From: Actinomarinicola tropica
GTDB lineage: Bacteria; Actinomycetota; Acidimicrobiia; Acidimicrobiales; SKKL01
Length of the DNA: 64,000 nt
Reading direction: 5' to 3'
Assembly: GCF_009650215.1 (NCBI RefSeq)
Contig: NZ_CP045851.1
Span: 3,561,001 to 3,625,000, forward strand
Shown here: one piece after another, positions 1-9,569 of the stretch
Layout: the number at the start of each line of letters is the position of its first letter
How positions within the stretch are numbered: the first letter of the stretch is position 1
Notes under the pieces: model-generated
Seen by the model: the letters and a program-made list of their open reading frames with translations, nothing else
What the model was told of the DNA's origin: nothing
Database searches by the model: none
Program-made: the position numbers and the translations under genes

Positions 1-118
1 ACTTGAGGACGAAGTCACCGGTGCGGACGGAGTGCGCGAGCAGGTGCGCGACGAGATCGGCCCGGCGGGCCTCCAGGTCGGCGGCGGCGGTCGGGTCGGC
101 GGGCGGCGCGGCGTTCAT
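1..118 (-). CDS. pyrE: Orotate phosphoribosyltransferase, N-terminal fragment
   Basis: Only the first 39 codons lie in the window; the gene runs off the left edge. The fragment starts at the ATG whose first base is 118 and ends in RTGDFVLK, which matches the segment just before the SGR motif of orotate phosphoribosyltransferases. That enzyme adds ribose phosphate to orotate in pyrimidine synthesis. The gene follows the SDR gene on the same strand, separated by 231 bases filled with two hairpins. The identification rests on a short stretch, so another type I phosphoribosyltransferase is possible. Confidence 0.55.
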   Translation of the reverse strand, partial: MNAAPPADPTAAADLEARRADLVAHLLAHSVRTGDFVLK

Positions 119-193
119 GTCGCCGAACCTAGGCGGTCGACGCCCCGCGCCCGACCCGGTTCCGCGGCTCTCGGGACCCCCCCACCGATCTCA

Positions 194-246
194 CCGTTCT
201 TGGTACGGACCGCGACCCATGGTGTCGCGATCCGTACCAAGAACGG
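194..246. repeat. REP-like palindrome, copy 1
   Basis: Arms 194-216 and 224-246 are 23 bases each and complementary with one mismatch, around a 7-base loop. The core is TTGGTACGGA and its complement. It sits between the SDR stop and the pyrE start, so it can act as a terminator or processing hairpin. No T tract follows it. Confidence 0.8.
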
Positions 247-286
247 CATGCGGGCGGCACGCCACTGGTCGTCACGGGGCCCTCGA

Positions 287-338
287 CCGATCTTGGTACG
301 GACTCGACCGATGGTGTCGCGATCCGTACCAAGAACGG
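287..338. repeat. REP-like palindrome, copy 2
   Basis: This is a second copy of the palindrome at 194-246. Arms 287-302 and 323-338 are 16 bases each with one mismatch. The right arm and its inner flank (about 310-338) are almost identical to 219-246, while the left inner flank has diverged. Two copies in the same orientation in a 230-base gap look like a REP/BIME-type extragenic repeat. Confidence 0.75.
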
Positions 339-349
339 CACGGGGCGGG

Positions 350-1114
350 TCAGCGGGCGGTGCCGCCGCCGTCGACGTTGAGGATCGCGCCGGTCGTGTT
401 GGCGGAGCGGTCGGAGGCCAGGAACGCCACGGCGTCGGCGATGTGCTGGGGCGTCCCCGGCGGGAACCGCGGGTCGAGCAGCTCGGTCCAGCGGTCGGGA
501 TCGCCCCACCGCCGCTCGGCCGCGTCCCGCATCAGGCCCTCGAGCCGGGGCGTGTGGATGAGCCCCGGGTTGATCCCGACGACGCGCACGCCCTTGCGGG
601 TGCTCGTCGAGCCGAGCGCCTGGGTGATCGCCATCAGCGCAGCGTTGCCGCCGACACCGGCGATGTACCCGGGCGTGGGCTTCACGCCCGCTCCGCCGAT
701 CACGTTGACGATCACGCCGCTGCCTCGCTCCCCCATGTCGGCCATGGCGTGCCGGCACAGGTTGACGAACCCGAAGACCTTCAGGTCCCACGCCTCCCGC
801 CAGGTCTCCTCGTCGACGGCGGCGATCGTGCCGCTCGGGATCGCGCCGGCGTTGTTGACGAGGATGTCGGGCAGCGGCACCTCGGCCCAGAGCCGGTCGA
901 CCTCCTCGGAGCGCGACAGGTCGGCCGGGGCGACGTGCGCAGCGACGCCGTGCTCCTCGCGGATGCGGGCCGCGGCCTCCTCCAGCAGGTCCGCGCTGCG
1001 GGCGACGAGCCACACGTCGCAGCCCTCGGCGGCGAGGGTCTCCGCGGTGGTCAGGCCGATGCCCATCGAGGCGCCGGTGACGAGCGCGCGACGCCCGGTC
1101 AGTCCGAGATCCAT
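350..1114 (-). CDS. SDR family NAD(P)-dependent oxidoreductase
   Basis: This is a 254-residue classical-length short-chain dehydrogenase. The N-terminus has the Rossmann motif TGASMGIG (TGxxxGIG, residues about 12-19) and the NNAG motif lies near residue 86. The substrate-side tyrosine is in TPGYIAGVGGN. The usual YxxxK lysine is replaced by valine, although a downstream Asn is kept; some actinobacterial SDR subfamilies show this variation. The ATG start at 1114 lies just downstream of purM on the same strand, leaving 22 bases between them. The substrate cannot be told from sequence. Confidence 0.85.
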   Translation of the reverse strand: MDLGLTGRRALVTGASMGIGLTTAETLAAEGCDVWLVARSADLLEEAAARIREEHGVAAHVAPADLSRSEEVDRLWAEVPLPDILVNNAGAIPSGTIAAVDEETWREAWDLKVFGFVNLCRHAMADMGERGSGVIVNVIGGAGVKPTPGYIAGVGGNAALMAITQALGSTSTRKGVRVVGINPGLIHTPRLEGLMRDAAERRWGDPDRWTELLDPRFPPGTPQHIADAVAFLASDRSANTTGAILNVDGGGTAR

Positions 1115-1136
1115 CTGTCCCCCCTGTCGTGTCCGG

Positions 1137-2189
1137 TCAGACGTAGCGGACCGTGCCGTGGCCCTTCTCGACCTCGCCGATCTCGACGGCACGGTGGCCG
1201 GCGGTGCGCAAGACGTCGAGGGTCTTGTGGGCGTCCTCGGCCGGGACGATGACCGCCATGCCGATGCCCATGTTGAACACCCGGGCCATCTCGTCGTCGG
1301 CGACCCGCCCGAGGCGCTGGATCTCACCGAAGATCGGCGGCACCTCCCAGGTGCGCCGGTCGATGATGGCGTCGTGGTGGCGCCCGAGCGACCGGTTGAG
1401 GTTGCCGGGGATGCCGCCGCCGGTGATGTGGGCGACCCCCCGCACGTCGACGTGGCGCACCAGCTCGGCGATGGCCGGCGAGTAGATGACCGACGGCTGG
1501 AGCAGCTCCTCGCCGAGGCTGTGGCGGGCGCCGTCCCACGCCGGGTCGTCGAGCGACCGGCCGGCGACGTCGAGCAGCACCCGCCGGGCGAGCGAGTAGC
1601 CGTTCGAGCGCAGGTTCGGCGACGGGAGGCCGATGATGCGATCGCCGGTCCCCACGTGCTCGCCGGTGATGATCTGGTCCCGCTCGACGACCCCGGTGGC
1701 GAAGCCGACGAGGTCGAACTCGCCGGGCTCCATCGACCCGGGGTGCTCGGCCATCTCGCCGCCGATCAGCGCGCACCCCGCGGTGCGGCACCCCTCGGCG
1801 ACGCCCTCGACGAGCTGCTCGATGTGGTCGGGGTCGAGCGTGCCGACGGCGATGTAGTCGAGGAAGAAGAGCGGTTCGGCGCCCTGGCAGGCGAGGTCGT
1901 CGACGCACATGGCGACGAGGTCGACGCCGATCGTGTCGAAGCGCCCGACCTTCTGGGCGACGAGCGCCTTGGTGCCGACGCCGTCGGTGGACGAGACGAG
2001 CACCGGGTGGCGGTAGCGGTGCGAGGGGAACTCGAACAGCCCGCCGAACCCGCCGATGTCGCCGATCACCTCCGGACGGAAGGTGGACCGGACCTTCTCC
2101 TTGATGCGCTCGACGGCGAGCTCACCCGCCGCGATGTCGACGCCGGACCCGGCGTAGGTCTCTCCCCCGCCCTGCTCCTGGTCGCTCAA
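1137..2189 (-). CDS. purM: Phosphoribosylformylglycinamidine cyclo-ligase (AIR synthetase)
   Basis: This enzyme closes the imidazole ring of the purine precursor, turning FGAM into AIR with ATP. The 350-residue product has the family landmarks: TYAGSGVD at the N-terminus, STDGVGTK, VDDLACQGAEPLFFLDY, GGEMAEHPG and ITGGGIPGNLNR. The length is normal. No ATG fits, so the likely start is the TTG at 2189, which overlaps the purF stop (TTGA, 4 bases). This implies translational coupling with purF. A start slightly further in cannot be excluded. Confidence 0.95.
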   Translation of the reverse strand: MSDQEQGGGETYAGSGVDIAAGELAVERIKEKVRSTFRPEVIGDIGGFGGLFEFPSHRYRHPVLVSSTDGVGTKALVAQKVGRFDTIGVDLVAMCVDDLACQGAEPLFFLDYIAVGTLDPDHIEQLVEGVAEGCRTAGCALIGGEMAEHPGSMEPGEFDLVGFATGVVERDQIITGEHVGTGDRIIGLPSPNLRSNGYSLARRVLLDVAGRSLDDPAWDGARHSLGEELLQPSVIYSPAIAELVRHVDVRGVAHITGGGIPGNLNRSLGRHHDAIIDRRTWEVPPIFGEIQRLGRVADDEMARVFNMGIGMAVIVPAEDAHKTLDVLRTAGHRAVEIGEVEKGHGTVRYV

Positions 2190-3790
2190 CTGCGGTCCTC
2201 GGCCTCGGCCTCGGCGCGACGGGCGCCGATGGCGGCGGCCTCGTCGACGGGCAGCACGCGCACGCCGTCGTCGATGCGCCCCCGGGCGTCGGACGGCACG
2301 AGCAGCTCGCCCTCGAGGACGCCCTTGCCGAGCGACACCGGGATCTCGACCGGGTAGCTCCCGGTGAGGCAGGCGTCGCAGAACCCGGCCTGGCCGGTGC
2401 CGGCCTGGTCGATGGCGCTGACCAGCCGGTCGAGCGACAGGTAGGCCAGCGTGTCGGCGCCGAGGAAGTCGCGGATCTCCTCGACGCTGAGGTTGGCGGC
2501 CAGCAGCTCGCCCCGGGTGCCGGTGTCCATGCCGTAGAAGCACGGCCAGCGGTACGGCGGCGACGAGACCCTCATGTGGACCTCGGTGGCGCCGGCCTCG
2601 CGCAGCATCTTGATCATCGCCCGGGTGGTGGTGCCCCGGACGATGGAGTCGTCGATGACGACGACCCGCTTGCCCTCGATGTTCTCGCGGAGCGGGTTCA
2701 GCTTCATGCGCACGGCCTGGGCCCGCAGCTCCTGGCTCGGGGCGATGAACGTGCGGCCGATGTAGCGGTTCTTCACCAGGCCCTGGCCGTAGGGGATGCC
2801 GCTGCGCCGCGAGTAGCCCTCGGCCGCGGGGAGGCCGGACTCGGGCACGCCCATCACCATGTCGGCGTCGACCGGCATCTGCTCGGCGAGCTGCTCGCCC
2901 ATGTGGATGCGGGCCTGGTGCACGCTGCGTCCGTAGAGGCGGCTGTCGGGGCGGGAGAAGTAGACGAACTCGAAGATGCAGAGCGTCGGGTCGGTGCGCT
3001 CGGCGGCGAAGGGGAACGACGAGCGGGGGCCGTCGGCGTCGATGACGACCATCTCGCCCGGGTCGAGCTCGCGGATGAAGACGGCGCCGATGATGTCGAG
3101 CGCCGGGCTCTCCGAGGCGAGCACCCAGCCGTTGTCGAGCCGGCCGAGGCAGAGGGGGCGGAAGCCGTTGGGGTCGCGCACGCCGATGAGGTGGTCGGCG
3201 TCCTGGAGCGTGAGCGAGAAGGCACCCTCGAGGCGGGGCACGACCTCCATGAGGGCCGACTCGAGGCTGGCGTGGGCGCCCTCGCGGCCGAGCTCGATCG
3301 ACAGGAGCTCGGCGATCACGTCGGTGTCGCTGGCGACGGCGCCGGGGAGCATCCCCGCCTCGTCCGCCAGCTGGCGCGTGTTGACGAGGTTGCCGTTGTG
3401 GCCGAGGGCGAACCCGATGCCGCCGACGTCGCGGTAGGACGGCTGGGAGTTGCGCCACACGCTCGACCCGGTGGTGGAGTACCGCACGTGGCCGATGGCG
3501 AGGTGGCCCGACAGCGCGACGAGCATCCGCTCGTCGAACGCGTTGGCGACCAGCCCCATCTCCTTGATGACGGTGATCGACTCGCCGTCGCTGACCGCCA
3601 TGCCCGCGGACTCCTGCCCGCGGTGCTGGAGGGCGAACAGGCCGAGGTAGGTCAGGTGGGCGACCGGCTGGCCCGGTGCGTAGACGCCGAAGACGCCGCA
3701 CGCCTCCTTCGGGGTGTCGTCCTCGGGGTCGACGTCGTCGACCTCGGGGTGGTGGGGCTCGTCGGCGTCGGAGGCGTCCACGTCGCCCAT
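2186..3790 (-). CDS. purF: Amidophosphoribosyltransferase
   Basis: This enzyme catalyses the committed step of purine synthesis: glutamine amide nitrogen plus PRPP gives phosphoribosylamine. The 534-residue protein has a short N-terminal extension, then KEACGVFGVY, whose Cys is the processed N-terminal nucleophile of the class II glutamine amidotransferase domain. FALQHRGQESAGM follows. The C-terminal phosphoribosyltransferase domain shows the PRPP loop VVVIDDSIVRGTT. It is followed by purM with a 4-base overlap and preceded by purL 49 bases upstream, so the three probably form one unit. Confidence 0.97.
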   Translation of the reverse strand: MGDVDASDADEPHHPEVDDVDPEDDTPKEACGVFGVYAPGQPVAHLTYLGLFALQHRGQESAGMAVSDGESITVIKEMGLVANAFDERMLVALSGHLAIGHVRYSTTGSSVWRNSQPSYRDVGGIGFALGHNGNLVNTRQLADEAGMLPGAVASDTDVIAELLSIELGREGAHASLESALMEVVPRLEGAFSLTLQDADHLIGVRDPNGFRPLCLGRLDNGWVLASESPALDIIGAVFIRELDPGEMVVIDADGPRSSFPFAAERTDPTLCIFEFVYFSRPDSRLYGRSVHQARIHMGEQLAEQMPVDADMVMGVPESGLPAAEGYSRRSGIPYGQGLVKNRYIGRTFIAPSQELRAQAVRMKLNPLRENIEGKRVVVIDDSIVRGTTTRAMIKMLREAGATEVHMRVSSPPYRWPCFYGMDTGTRGELLAANLSVEEIRDFLGADTLAYLSLDRLVSAIDQAGTGQAGFCDACLTGSYPVEIPVSLGKGVLEGELLVPSDARGRIDDGVRVLPVDEAAAIGARRAEAEAEDRS

Positions 3791-3839
3791 CGTAGGGGTC
3801 TGCCCGCGCGGTCCTGCGAACCGGCCCGTGTGACGCTCG

Positions 3840-6065
3840 TCAGCCCTGCGTGGTGCCCGATCCGAGGGCGTCGGGCAGGCGGTCCCGCCACGCCGCGGTG
3901 GCCTCGGCGAGCGGCACGTCCAGCAGGTCCTTCACCGCCAGGCGATCGCCGATGGCGACCCCGAGGCGGGTCGCCGGCACGCCGGCCGCCTCGGCGGCAC
4001 GCTCGAGCGCCGTGAGGTGCTCGGCGGCGACGCAGACGACGACCCGGGACGGCGCCTCCGAGAACAGCTCGGCGTGGTCGGCGACGCGAGCGACGCTGAA
4101 CCCGACCCCGGAGCGCACCGCCATCTCGGCGAGGGCCACACCGAGGCCGCCGGTCGACACGTCGTGCGCGCCCTGCAGGAGGCCGCCGGCGACGAGCGAC
4201 CGCACGAGGTCGGCGAGCGCCGCGTGGGCGGCGACGTCGAGCTCGGGCAGCATGCCGCCGCGGTGGCCGTGGTCGAACGCCCAGCGGGAGCCGGCGAGCG
4301 CCGAGGACGGCGCGCCGAGCAGCACCAGCCGGCCACCCTCGACGAGGCCGACGCCGGGCGGGCGGCGGTCGAGCCGATCGATGACGCCGAGCATCCCGAT
4401 GACCGGGCTCGGATCGATGTTCGCGCCGCGCGACTCGTTGTAGAGCGAGACGTTGCCGCCGATGACCGGGATGCCGAACGCCGAGCACGCTTCGCCCATG
4501 CCGTCGATCGACTCCGACAGCTGCCACATCACCTCGGGGTGCTCGGGGTTGCCGAAGTTCAGGCAGTTGACGACGGCGAGCGGGCGGGCGCCGACGACGG
4601 CGAGGTTCAACATCCCCTCGGCGACGGTCTGCGCCGTCCCGGCGCGGGGGTCGACGGCGCACCAGCGGTGGTTGCCGTCGGTCGTGAGCGCCAGGCCCCG
4701 TCCGGTGTCCTCCCCCGTGCCCGGGTGCTTGAGGCGGAGGACGGCGGCGTCGCCCCCGGGCGGCTCGACCGTGTTGAGGAACAGCATGTGGTCGTACTGC
4801 GAGGACACCCACGTGGTGTCGGTGAGCATCCCGACCAGGTCGGCCCCGGGATCGGTCGGCGCGGCGAGGGAGGACGGGTCGTCGCTGCGGCGGGCGCCGA
4901 GGTCGGCCGGCGCCTGGCGGGGTCGGTCGTACATCGGGCAGTCCTCGTGGAGCGAGTCCGCCGGGATCTTCGCCAGCTCCTCGCCGTCGAAGCCGTCGAG
5001 GATGCGCAGCCAGCCCACGCCGTCGGCGTCGGGCGGCGTGACCTTGCCGATGACGGTGGCCTGCACCTCCCAGCGAGCGCAGATCTCGAGCACCCGGTCG
5101 GCGTCGGGGGGCTCGACGATCGCGAGCATCCGCTCCTGGGACTCGCTCGTCATGATCTCGAACGGCTCCATGTCCGCCTCGCGCACCGGCACGGCCGACA
5201 CGTCGACGTCCATGCCCATGCCGCCGCGCGACGCCGTCTCGGAGGTGGCGCCGCTGAGCCCGGCGGCGCCGAGGTCCTGGATGCCGACGACGAGCTTGGC
5301 GTCGAGCAGCTCGAGGCACGCCTCGATCAGCCGCTTCTCCTCGAACGGGTCGCCCATCTGCACGCTCGGGCGCTTGTCGGCGTCGGCCTCGTCGTCGGAG
5401 AACCCCGCCGAGGCGAGGACGCTGGCCCCGCCGATGCCGTCGCGGCCGGTGGTCGAACCGAGGAGGATGGCGAGGTTGCCGGCACCGGTGGCCTGGGCGA
5501 GCACCAGGCGGTCCTGGGGCAGCACCCCGAGGCACAGCACGTTGACGAGCGGGTTGCCCTGGTACGTCGCGTCGAAGACGGTCTCGCCGCCCACCGTGGG
5601 CACGCCGACGGAGTTGCCGTAGCCGGAGATGCCGCTGACGACGCCCTCGGCGATCCAGCGGGAGCGAGCGTCGTCGAGGGGACCGAACCGCAGCGGGTCC
5701 ATGATCGCGATCGGGCGGGCGCCCATCGTGAAGATGTCGCGCAGGATGCCCCCCACCCCGGTGGCCGCGCCCTGGTAGGGCTCGATGGCGGAGGGGTGGT
5801 TGTGGCTCTCGATGCGGATCGCCGCGGCGATGCCGTCGCCCACGTCGACCACACCGGCGTTCTCACCCGGGCCGACGAGCACCCACTCGGCCTCGGTCGG
5901 GAGCCGCTTCAGGTGGATCTTCGACGACTTGTAGGAGCAGTGCTCCGACCACATCACCGCGTACATGGCGAGCTCGAGGGGGACGGGAGGACGCCCGAGG
6001 ATCTTCTCGATCTCGGTGGCCTCGTCGTCGGTGAGGCCGAGGGAGCGGTGGAGCGGCTCGGTCAT
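3840..6065 (-). CDS. purL: Phosphoribosylformylglycinamidine synthase, large subunit (small type)
   Basis: The 741-residue product is the ATP-dependent synthetase part of the FGAR amidotransferase. It works with PurQ (glutaminase) and PurS, both encoded about 600 bases upstream on the same strand. The length is that of the Gram-positive small PurL, without a fused glutaminase. Visible family motifs include [31 protein letters not shown] and [12 protein letters not shown]. The ATG at 6065 is chosen because similarity to PurL begins with [11 protein letters not shown]; the open frame continues further upstream without family sequence. Confidence 0.97.
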   Translation of the reverse strand: MTEPLHRSLGLTDDEATEIEKILGRPPVPLELAMYAVMWSEHCSYKSSKIHLKRLPTEAEWVLVGPGENAGVVDVGDGIAAAIRIESHNHPSAIEPYQGAATGVGGILRDIFTMGARPIAIMDPLRFGPLDDARSRWIAEGVVSGISGYGNSVGVPTVGGETVFDATYQGNPLVNVLCLGVLPQDRLVLAQATGAGNLAILLGSTTGRDGIGGASVLASAGFSDDEADADKRPSVQMGDPFEEKRLIEACLELLDAKLVVGIQDLGAAGLSGATSETASRGGMGMDVDVSAVPVREADMEPFEIMTSESQERMLAIVEPPDADRVLEICARWEVQATVIGKVTPPDADGVGWLRILDGFDGEELAKIPADSLHEDCPMYDRPRQAPADLGARRSDDPSSLAAPTDPGADLVGMLTDTTWVSSQYDHMLFLNTVEPPGGDAAVLRLKHPGTGEDTGRGLALTTDGNHRWCAVDPRAGTAQTVAEGMLNLAVVGARPLAVVNCLNFGNPEHPEVMWQLSESIDGMGEACSAFGIPVIGGNVSLYNESRGANIDPSPVIGMLGVIDRLDRRPPGVGLVEGGRLVLLGAPSSALAGSRWAFDHGHRGGMLPELDVAAHAALADLVRSLVAGGLLQGAHDVSTGGLGVALAEMAVRSGVGFSVARVADHAELFSEAPSRVVVCVAAEHLTALERAAEAAGVPATRLGVAIGDRLAVKDLLDVPLAEATAAWRDRLPDALGSGTTQG

Positions 6066-6217
6066 GGCCCGCACGCTACCGCCGCGGGCAAGGGCGCCCG
6101 GAACCACCGATCGACCGCGAAATGGAACGATGCAGAAGTCCGGAAATGGCATCTCGGGCAGCGACGAAATGGCGCTGCACTTGCGACGACGCAAGGCGGC
6201 GTGTTCCTCTGGTGGAG

Positions 6218-6637
6218 ATGAACGCCAAGGCACGCAAGACGACGACCATGTCCGACGAGCACAAGGCCGCGCTGGCCGAGGGGCGCAACCAGGGGCGTGC
6301 GGTGCGCAACTACCTCGAGGCGCTGGAGGCCAACAAGCCCAAGAGAGGTCGCCGCCGCACCACCGACTCCATCCGCAAGCGGCTCGACGCCATCGAGACC
6401 GAGATGGCCGACGCCAACCCGGTGAAGCGGCTCCAGCTCGTGCAGGAGCGCCTCGACCTCACCGCCGAGCTCGACGCCGGCGACGAGTCGGTCGACATGG
6501 AGTCCCTCGAGGCCGCCTTCGTCGACGCCGCCAAGCCCTACAGCGAGCGCAAGGGCATCACCTACGCGGCGTGGCGCGAGATGGGCGTCCCGGCGGCGAC
6601 GCTGAAGGCCGCGGGCATCGGGCGCGGCGCCCGCTGA
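6218..6637 (+). CDS. Conserved actinobacterial hypothetical protein
   Basis: A 139-residue, charge-rich, mostly helical protein with a KRGRRR basic stretch near residue 45, followed by a heptad-like region. The pattern [12 protein letters not shown] at its start and the C-terminal [19 protein letters not shown] recur in an uncharacterised actinobacterial family. The last part resembles a small DNA- or RNA-binding helical domain, but no function is established. A purine-rich GGTGGAG lies just before the ATG at 6218, supporting this start; an in-frame ATG at 6248 is the alternative. It lies divergent from purL and ends directly against the purQ stop. Confidence 0.8.
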   Translation: MNAKARKTTTMSDEHKAALAEGRNQGRAVRNYLEALEANKPKRGRRRTTDSIRKRLDAIETEMADANPVKRLQLVQERLDLTAELDAGDESVDMESLEAAFVDAAKPYSERKGITYAAWREMGVPAATLKAAGIGRGAR

Positions 6638-7321
6638 TCAGGAGCGGACGACGGCGCCCGACGCAGCGTCGATGACCGACTGGAGCAGCGTGCGCCCGTC
6701 GGCGGATCCGAGCAGATCGGACATGGCCCGCTCGGGGTGCGGCATCAGCCCGACGACGTTGCGCTCGGCCGAGCAGATGCCCGCGATGTCGTCGATCGAA
6801 CCGTTCGGGTTGTCGACGTAGCGGAGCACCACGCGCTCGTCGCCCTTCAGCTCGGCGAGGGTCTCGGGCGAGCAGGTGTAGTTGCCCTCGAAGTGGTTGA
6901 TCGGGACCCGTAGCTCGTCACCGACGTTCGCCGCCGAGGTGAGCGCCGAGTCGGTGGACTCCACCCGCAGCGTCGTCATGCCGCACATGAACTTCAGCCC
7001 GCGGTTCTTCTGCAGCGCACCAGGGAGCAGTCCGGCCTCGGTCAGCACCTGGAAGCCGTTGCAGATGCCGACGACGGGGCCGCCTTCGCGGGCGTGGTCG
7101 GCGACGGCGTCCATCACCGGGGAGAAGCGGGCGATGGCCCCGGGACGGAGGTAGTCGCCGTGGGCGAACCCGCCGGGGACGACGACGGCGTCGACGCCGT
7201 GGGTGGTGCGGTCGCCGTGCCAGAGGATCTCGCCGTCGCCGCCGAGCATCCGCACGGCCTCGATGACGTCGAGCTCGCAGTTGGACCCGGGGAAGAGGAC
7301 GACACCGACCCGGGCGCTCAT
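6638..7321 (-). CDS. purQ: Phosphoribosylformylglycinamidine synthase, glutaminase subunit
   Basis: A 227-residue class I glutamine amidotransferase that supplies ammonia to Pur[10 protein letters not shown] marks the N-terminus. The catalytic Cys lies in GICNGFQVL, and the His/Glu pair near the C-terminus is in LMPHPERAM. The ATG at 7321 overlaps the purS stop (ATGA), so translation is coupled. The stop abuts that of the convergent plus-strand gene with no gap. Confidence 0.96.
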   Translation of the reverse strand: MSARVGVVLFPGSNCELDVIEAVRMLGGDGEILWHGDRTTHGVDAVVVPGGFAHGDYLRPGAIARFSPVMDAVADHAREGGPVVGICNGFQVLTEAGLLPGALQKNRGLKFMCGMTTLRVESTDSALTSAANVGDELRVPINHFEGNYTCSPETLAELKGDERVVLRYVDNPNGSIDDIAGICSAERNVVGLMPHPERAMSDLLGSADGRTLLQSVIDAASGAVVRS

Positions 7322-7578
7322 GCTGCCGCGCCCTCCCGCAGGTGGATCTCGACGTCCTCGATGACCGGGTTCGACAGGAACCGGGCGCACATGTCCTCGA
7401 CCTCGGAGCGGGCCGACGCCTCGTCGGTGGCCTCCAGGGTGAAGCGGATGCTCTTGCCGACGTGGACGTCGCGCACCCCGTCGAACCCGAGCGCCGGAAG
7501 GGACCGTTCGATGGTGGCGCCCTCGGGGTCGGCGACCCCGGCCCGGTGCCGCACCTCGATGTGCACCTCGAAGATCAT
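7318..7578 (-). CDS. purS: Phosphoribosylformylglycinamidine synthase subunit PurS
   Basis: An 86-residue PurS, the small structural subunit that bridges PurQ and PurL. It has the usual ferredoxin-like pattern: FEVHIEVRHRAGVADPEG at the start, then RDVHVGKSIRFTLE in the middle and NPVIEDVEIHL near the end. It is the first gene of purS-purQ and overlaps purQ by 4 bases. Upstream lie three tandem palindromic repeats that separate it from comB. Confidence 0.93.
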   Translation of the reverse strand: MIFEVHIEVRHRAGVADPEGATIERSLPALGFDGVRDVHVGKSIRFTLEATDEASARSEVEDMCARFLSNPVIEDVEIHLREGAAA

Positions 7579-7649
7579 GCGGCCATCGTCCCACATCCTC
7601 GCCCCGCCCCCGGCACCTCCACCCCGCCCTGTCCCCGTCTCGCGCCGCT

Positions 7650-7797
7650 GGTTGGGCGCGACAACCGGCACATGCGCCCCCAACCGCGCCCGACCCCCCT
7701 GGTTGGGCGCGACATCCGGCACATGCGCCCCCAACCGCGCCCGACCCCCCTGGTTGGGCGCGACATCCGGCACATGCGCCGCCAACCGCGCCCGACC
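7650..7797. repeat. Three tandem 51-base palindromic repeats
   Basis: Units begin at 7650, 7701 and 7752, so the period is exactly 51 bases, and they differ at only a few positions. Each unit holds an inverted repeat: GGTTGGGCGC, a spacer with CGGCACATGC, then GCGCCCCCAACC. The last unit is cut short near 7797. The array fills much of the 297-base gap between purS and comB, both on the minus strand. It looks like a tandemly amplified REP-type element and could form stacked hairpins in the transcript. Confidence 0.85.
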
Positions 7798-7875
7798 GGC
7801 CGGGTGGTGGGGGCACGCGGGTGGCGACGGGCGGGTCCAGCGTGGTGGATGGGGTGGGGGCGGGTCGGGGTCCCG

Positions 7876-8670
7876 TCAGCGGGCGTCGACCAAGCGCTCG
7901 CCGTCGAGGACAGGGGCGCAGGCCGAGGCGTCGTGGTCGGCGGCCCAGTCGAGGTCGACGCTCTGGCCCCGCTCGGCGAGCTCGATGCCGGAGCTGCAGG
8001 ACGCCACCACCTCGGCCAGGTGGGGACGGGCGTCGAGGAAGGCTGCACGGGCGGCGCACGCCTCGGGGCTGAGCGACGCCGCGTCGTCGACGGCCGCGAG
8101 GATCGCCCCCGCCCCGAGCTGGTCCTCGAGCGCCGGACGGAGCGGGCCGGTGGCCCCGTTCCACCGCTCCCCGGCCGCGATCACCGCGATCGTGCCGCAA
8201 GGACCGGCCGCGTCCGACGCCGCCCGTGCCACCGCGGACGCGTTGCGGAGGCAGCCGGCGAACACGGCCCGCGCACCGGCCTCGACCGCGCCGACGCAGA
8301 GCGCCGAGCCGTTGGGCGAGGGCAGCACCAACCTCGTGCCGCTCGGGATCGACGCGAGCGACGCCGGCGAGAGGGACCACGGTGCCTCCCCGGTCGGACC
8401 CATGCGGTTCGACGCCACGACGGCGCCGCGCGCGGCCGCGAACTCGTGCTCGGAGCCGTCCTTCCAGCGGTACGGGAACACCTCGGCCCCGCGCGCCACC
8501 GCCACGTCGACCGCGGTGGTGAAGCGCAGCACGTCGACCACGACGACGACGTCCACGACCGGCGCCAGCCGGCGCAGCCCGTTCGGCCCCCACTCGAACC
8601 GCCAGCGCCACGCCCGCTGCTCGAACCAGCCAGGGTCTCGACCGCCGCCGTCCGCCGACGACACCGTCAC
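7876..8670 (-). CDS. comB: 2-phosphosulfolactate phosphatase family protein (ComB-like)
   Basis: A 264-residue member of the ComB family, whose founding enzyme dephosphorylates 2-phosphosulfolactate in coenzyme M synthesis. The family signature DVLRFTTAV is present, followed by ASNRMGPTGE, LPSPNGSALC and GCLRNASAVA. A GTG at 8670 overlaps the purC stop (GTGA), so it is translated with purC; a second GTG two codons later is also possible. Actinobacteria do not make coenzyme M, so the real substrate here is unknown. Its place between purC and purS hints at a role linked to purine metabolism or sulfonate chemistry. Confidence 0.85.
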   Translation of the reverse strand: MTVSSADGGGRDPGWFEQRAWRWRFEWGPNGLRRLAPVVDVVVVVDVLRFTTAVDVAVARGAEVFPYRWKDGSEHEFAAARGAVVASNRMGPTGEAPWSLSPASLASIPSGTRLVLPSPNGSALCVGAVEAGARAVFAGCLRNASAVARAASDAAGPCGTIAVIAAGERWNGATGPLRPALEDQLGAGAILAAVDDAASLSPEACAARAAFLDARPHLAEVVASCSSGIELAERGQSVDLDWAADHDASACAPVLDGERLVDAR

Positions 8671-9569
8671 CGCTCTCTCGTGCTCGCGACCCAGTCGTCG
8701 ACCGAACGACCCGTCAGCCGCTCGAACGCCTCGACGTAGCGGGCCCGGGTCGCCTCGACGACGTCGGGGGGCAGCGATGGCGGCGGCGGCGACTTGTCCC
8801 AGTCGAGCCCGTCGAGCCAGTCCCGCAACGGCTGCTTGTCGAACGACGGCGGCGTCCCGCCCGGCTCCCAGCCGTCCGCGGGCCAGAAGCGGGACGAGTC
8901 CGGGGTGAGCACCTCGTCGGCCACCACCAGCTCGCCGTCGACGAAGCCGAGCTCGAACTTGGTGTCGGCGACGACGATCCCCCGCTCGGCCGCGAGCGCG
9001 GCGCCCCGGTCGTACAGGGCGAGCGAGATCGCGCGCGCCCGCTCGGCGACGTCGCGACCGACGATCTCGACCGCCCGGTCGTAGGAGATGTTCTCGTCGT
9101 GATCTCCGACCTCGGCCTTGATCGAGGGCGTGAACAGCGGCTCGGCCAGGCGCTCGGACTCCTGCAGGCCGGAGGGCATCGGCATGCCGTGGACCGTGCC
9201 CGACGTGCGGTACTCCTTCCACGCGCTGCCGCTGAGGTGGCCGCGCACGATGCACTCGATGGGCAGCATCTCGGCCCGGCGGCAGAGGACCGCGCGGCCG
9301 GCGAGCCCCGGATCGCCGGCGCCGTCGGGGAAGTCGGCGACGGCAGTGCTGAGCACGTGGCTCGGTGCGACGTCGGCAAGCTCCGCCGACCAGAACGACG
9401 AGATGCCGGTGAGCACCCGGCCCTTGTCCGGGATGGGCTCGGCCATCACCACGTCGAACGCCGAGATGCGGTCCGAGGCCACGAGCAGCAAGCGCCCGTC
9501 GCCGGCGTCATAGACGTCGCGCACCTTGCCCCGGTGGACGAGGGGCAGATCGACGCTCGGCTCGCTCAC
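8667..9569 (-). CDS. purC: SAICAR synthetase
   Basis: Phosphoribosylaminoimidazole-succinocarboxamide synthase joins aspartate to CAIR with ATP. The 300-residue length fits the longer actinobacterial and yeast type. Motifs seen are HRGKVRDVYD, VASDRISAFDVVM, ECIVRGHLSGSAWKEY and DTKFELGFVDG. The GTG start at 9569 overlaps the purB stop (GTGA). purB-purC-comB are thus stitched together by 4-base overlaps. Confidence 0.96.
   Translation of the reverse strand: MSEPSVDLPLVHRGKVRDVYDAGDGRLLLVASDRISAFDVVMAEPIPDKGRVLTGISSFWSAELADVAPSHVLSTAVADFPDGAGDPGLAGRAVLCRRAEMLPIECIVRGHLSGSAWKEYRTSGTVHGMPMPSGLQESERLAEPLFTPSIKAEVGDHDENISYDRAVEIVGRDVAERARAISLALYDRGAALAAERGIVVADTKFELGFVDGELVVADEVLTPDSSRFWPADGWEPGGTPPSFDKQPLRDWLDGLDWDKSPPPPSLPPDVVEATRARYVEAFERLTGRSVDDWVASTRER

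Noticed and set aside
3-2357. Very long plus-strand open frames opposite purM and purF, and similar ones opposite other genes
   Set aside because: They are antisense to well-recognised enzymes, rich in Arg, Ala and Pro, and arise from GC-rich codon positions with few stops.
7650-7797. Possible CRISPR array
   Set aside because: The 51-base units are adjacent without unique spacers and no cas genes are nearby.
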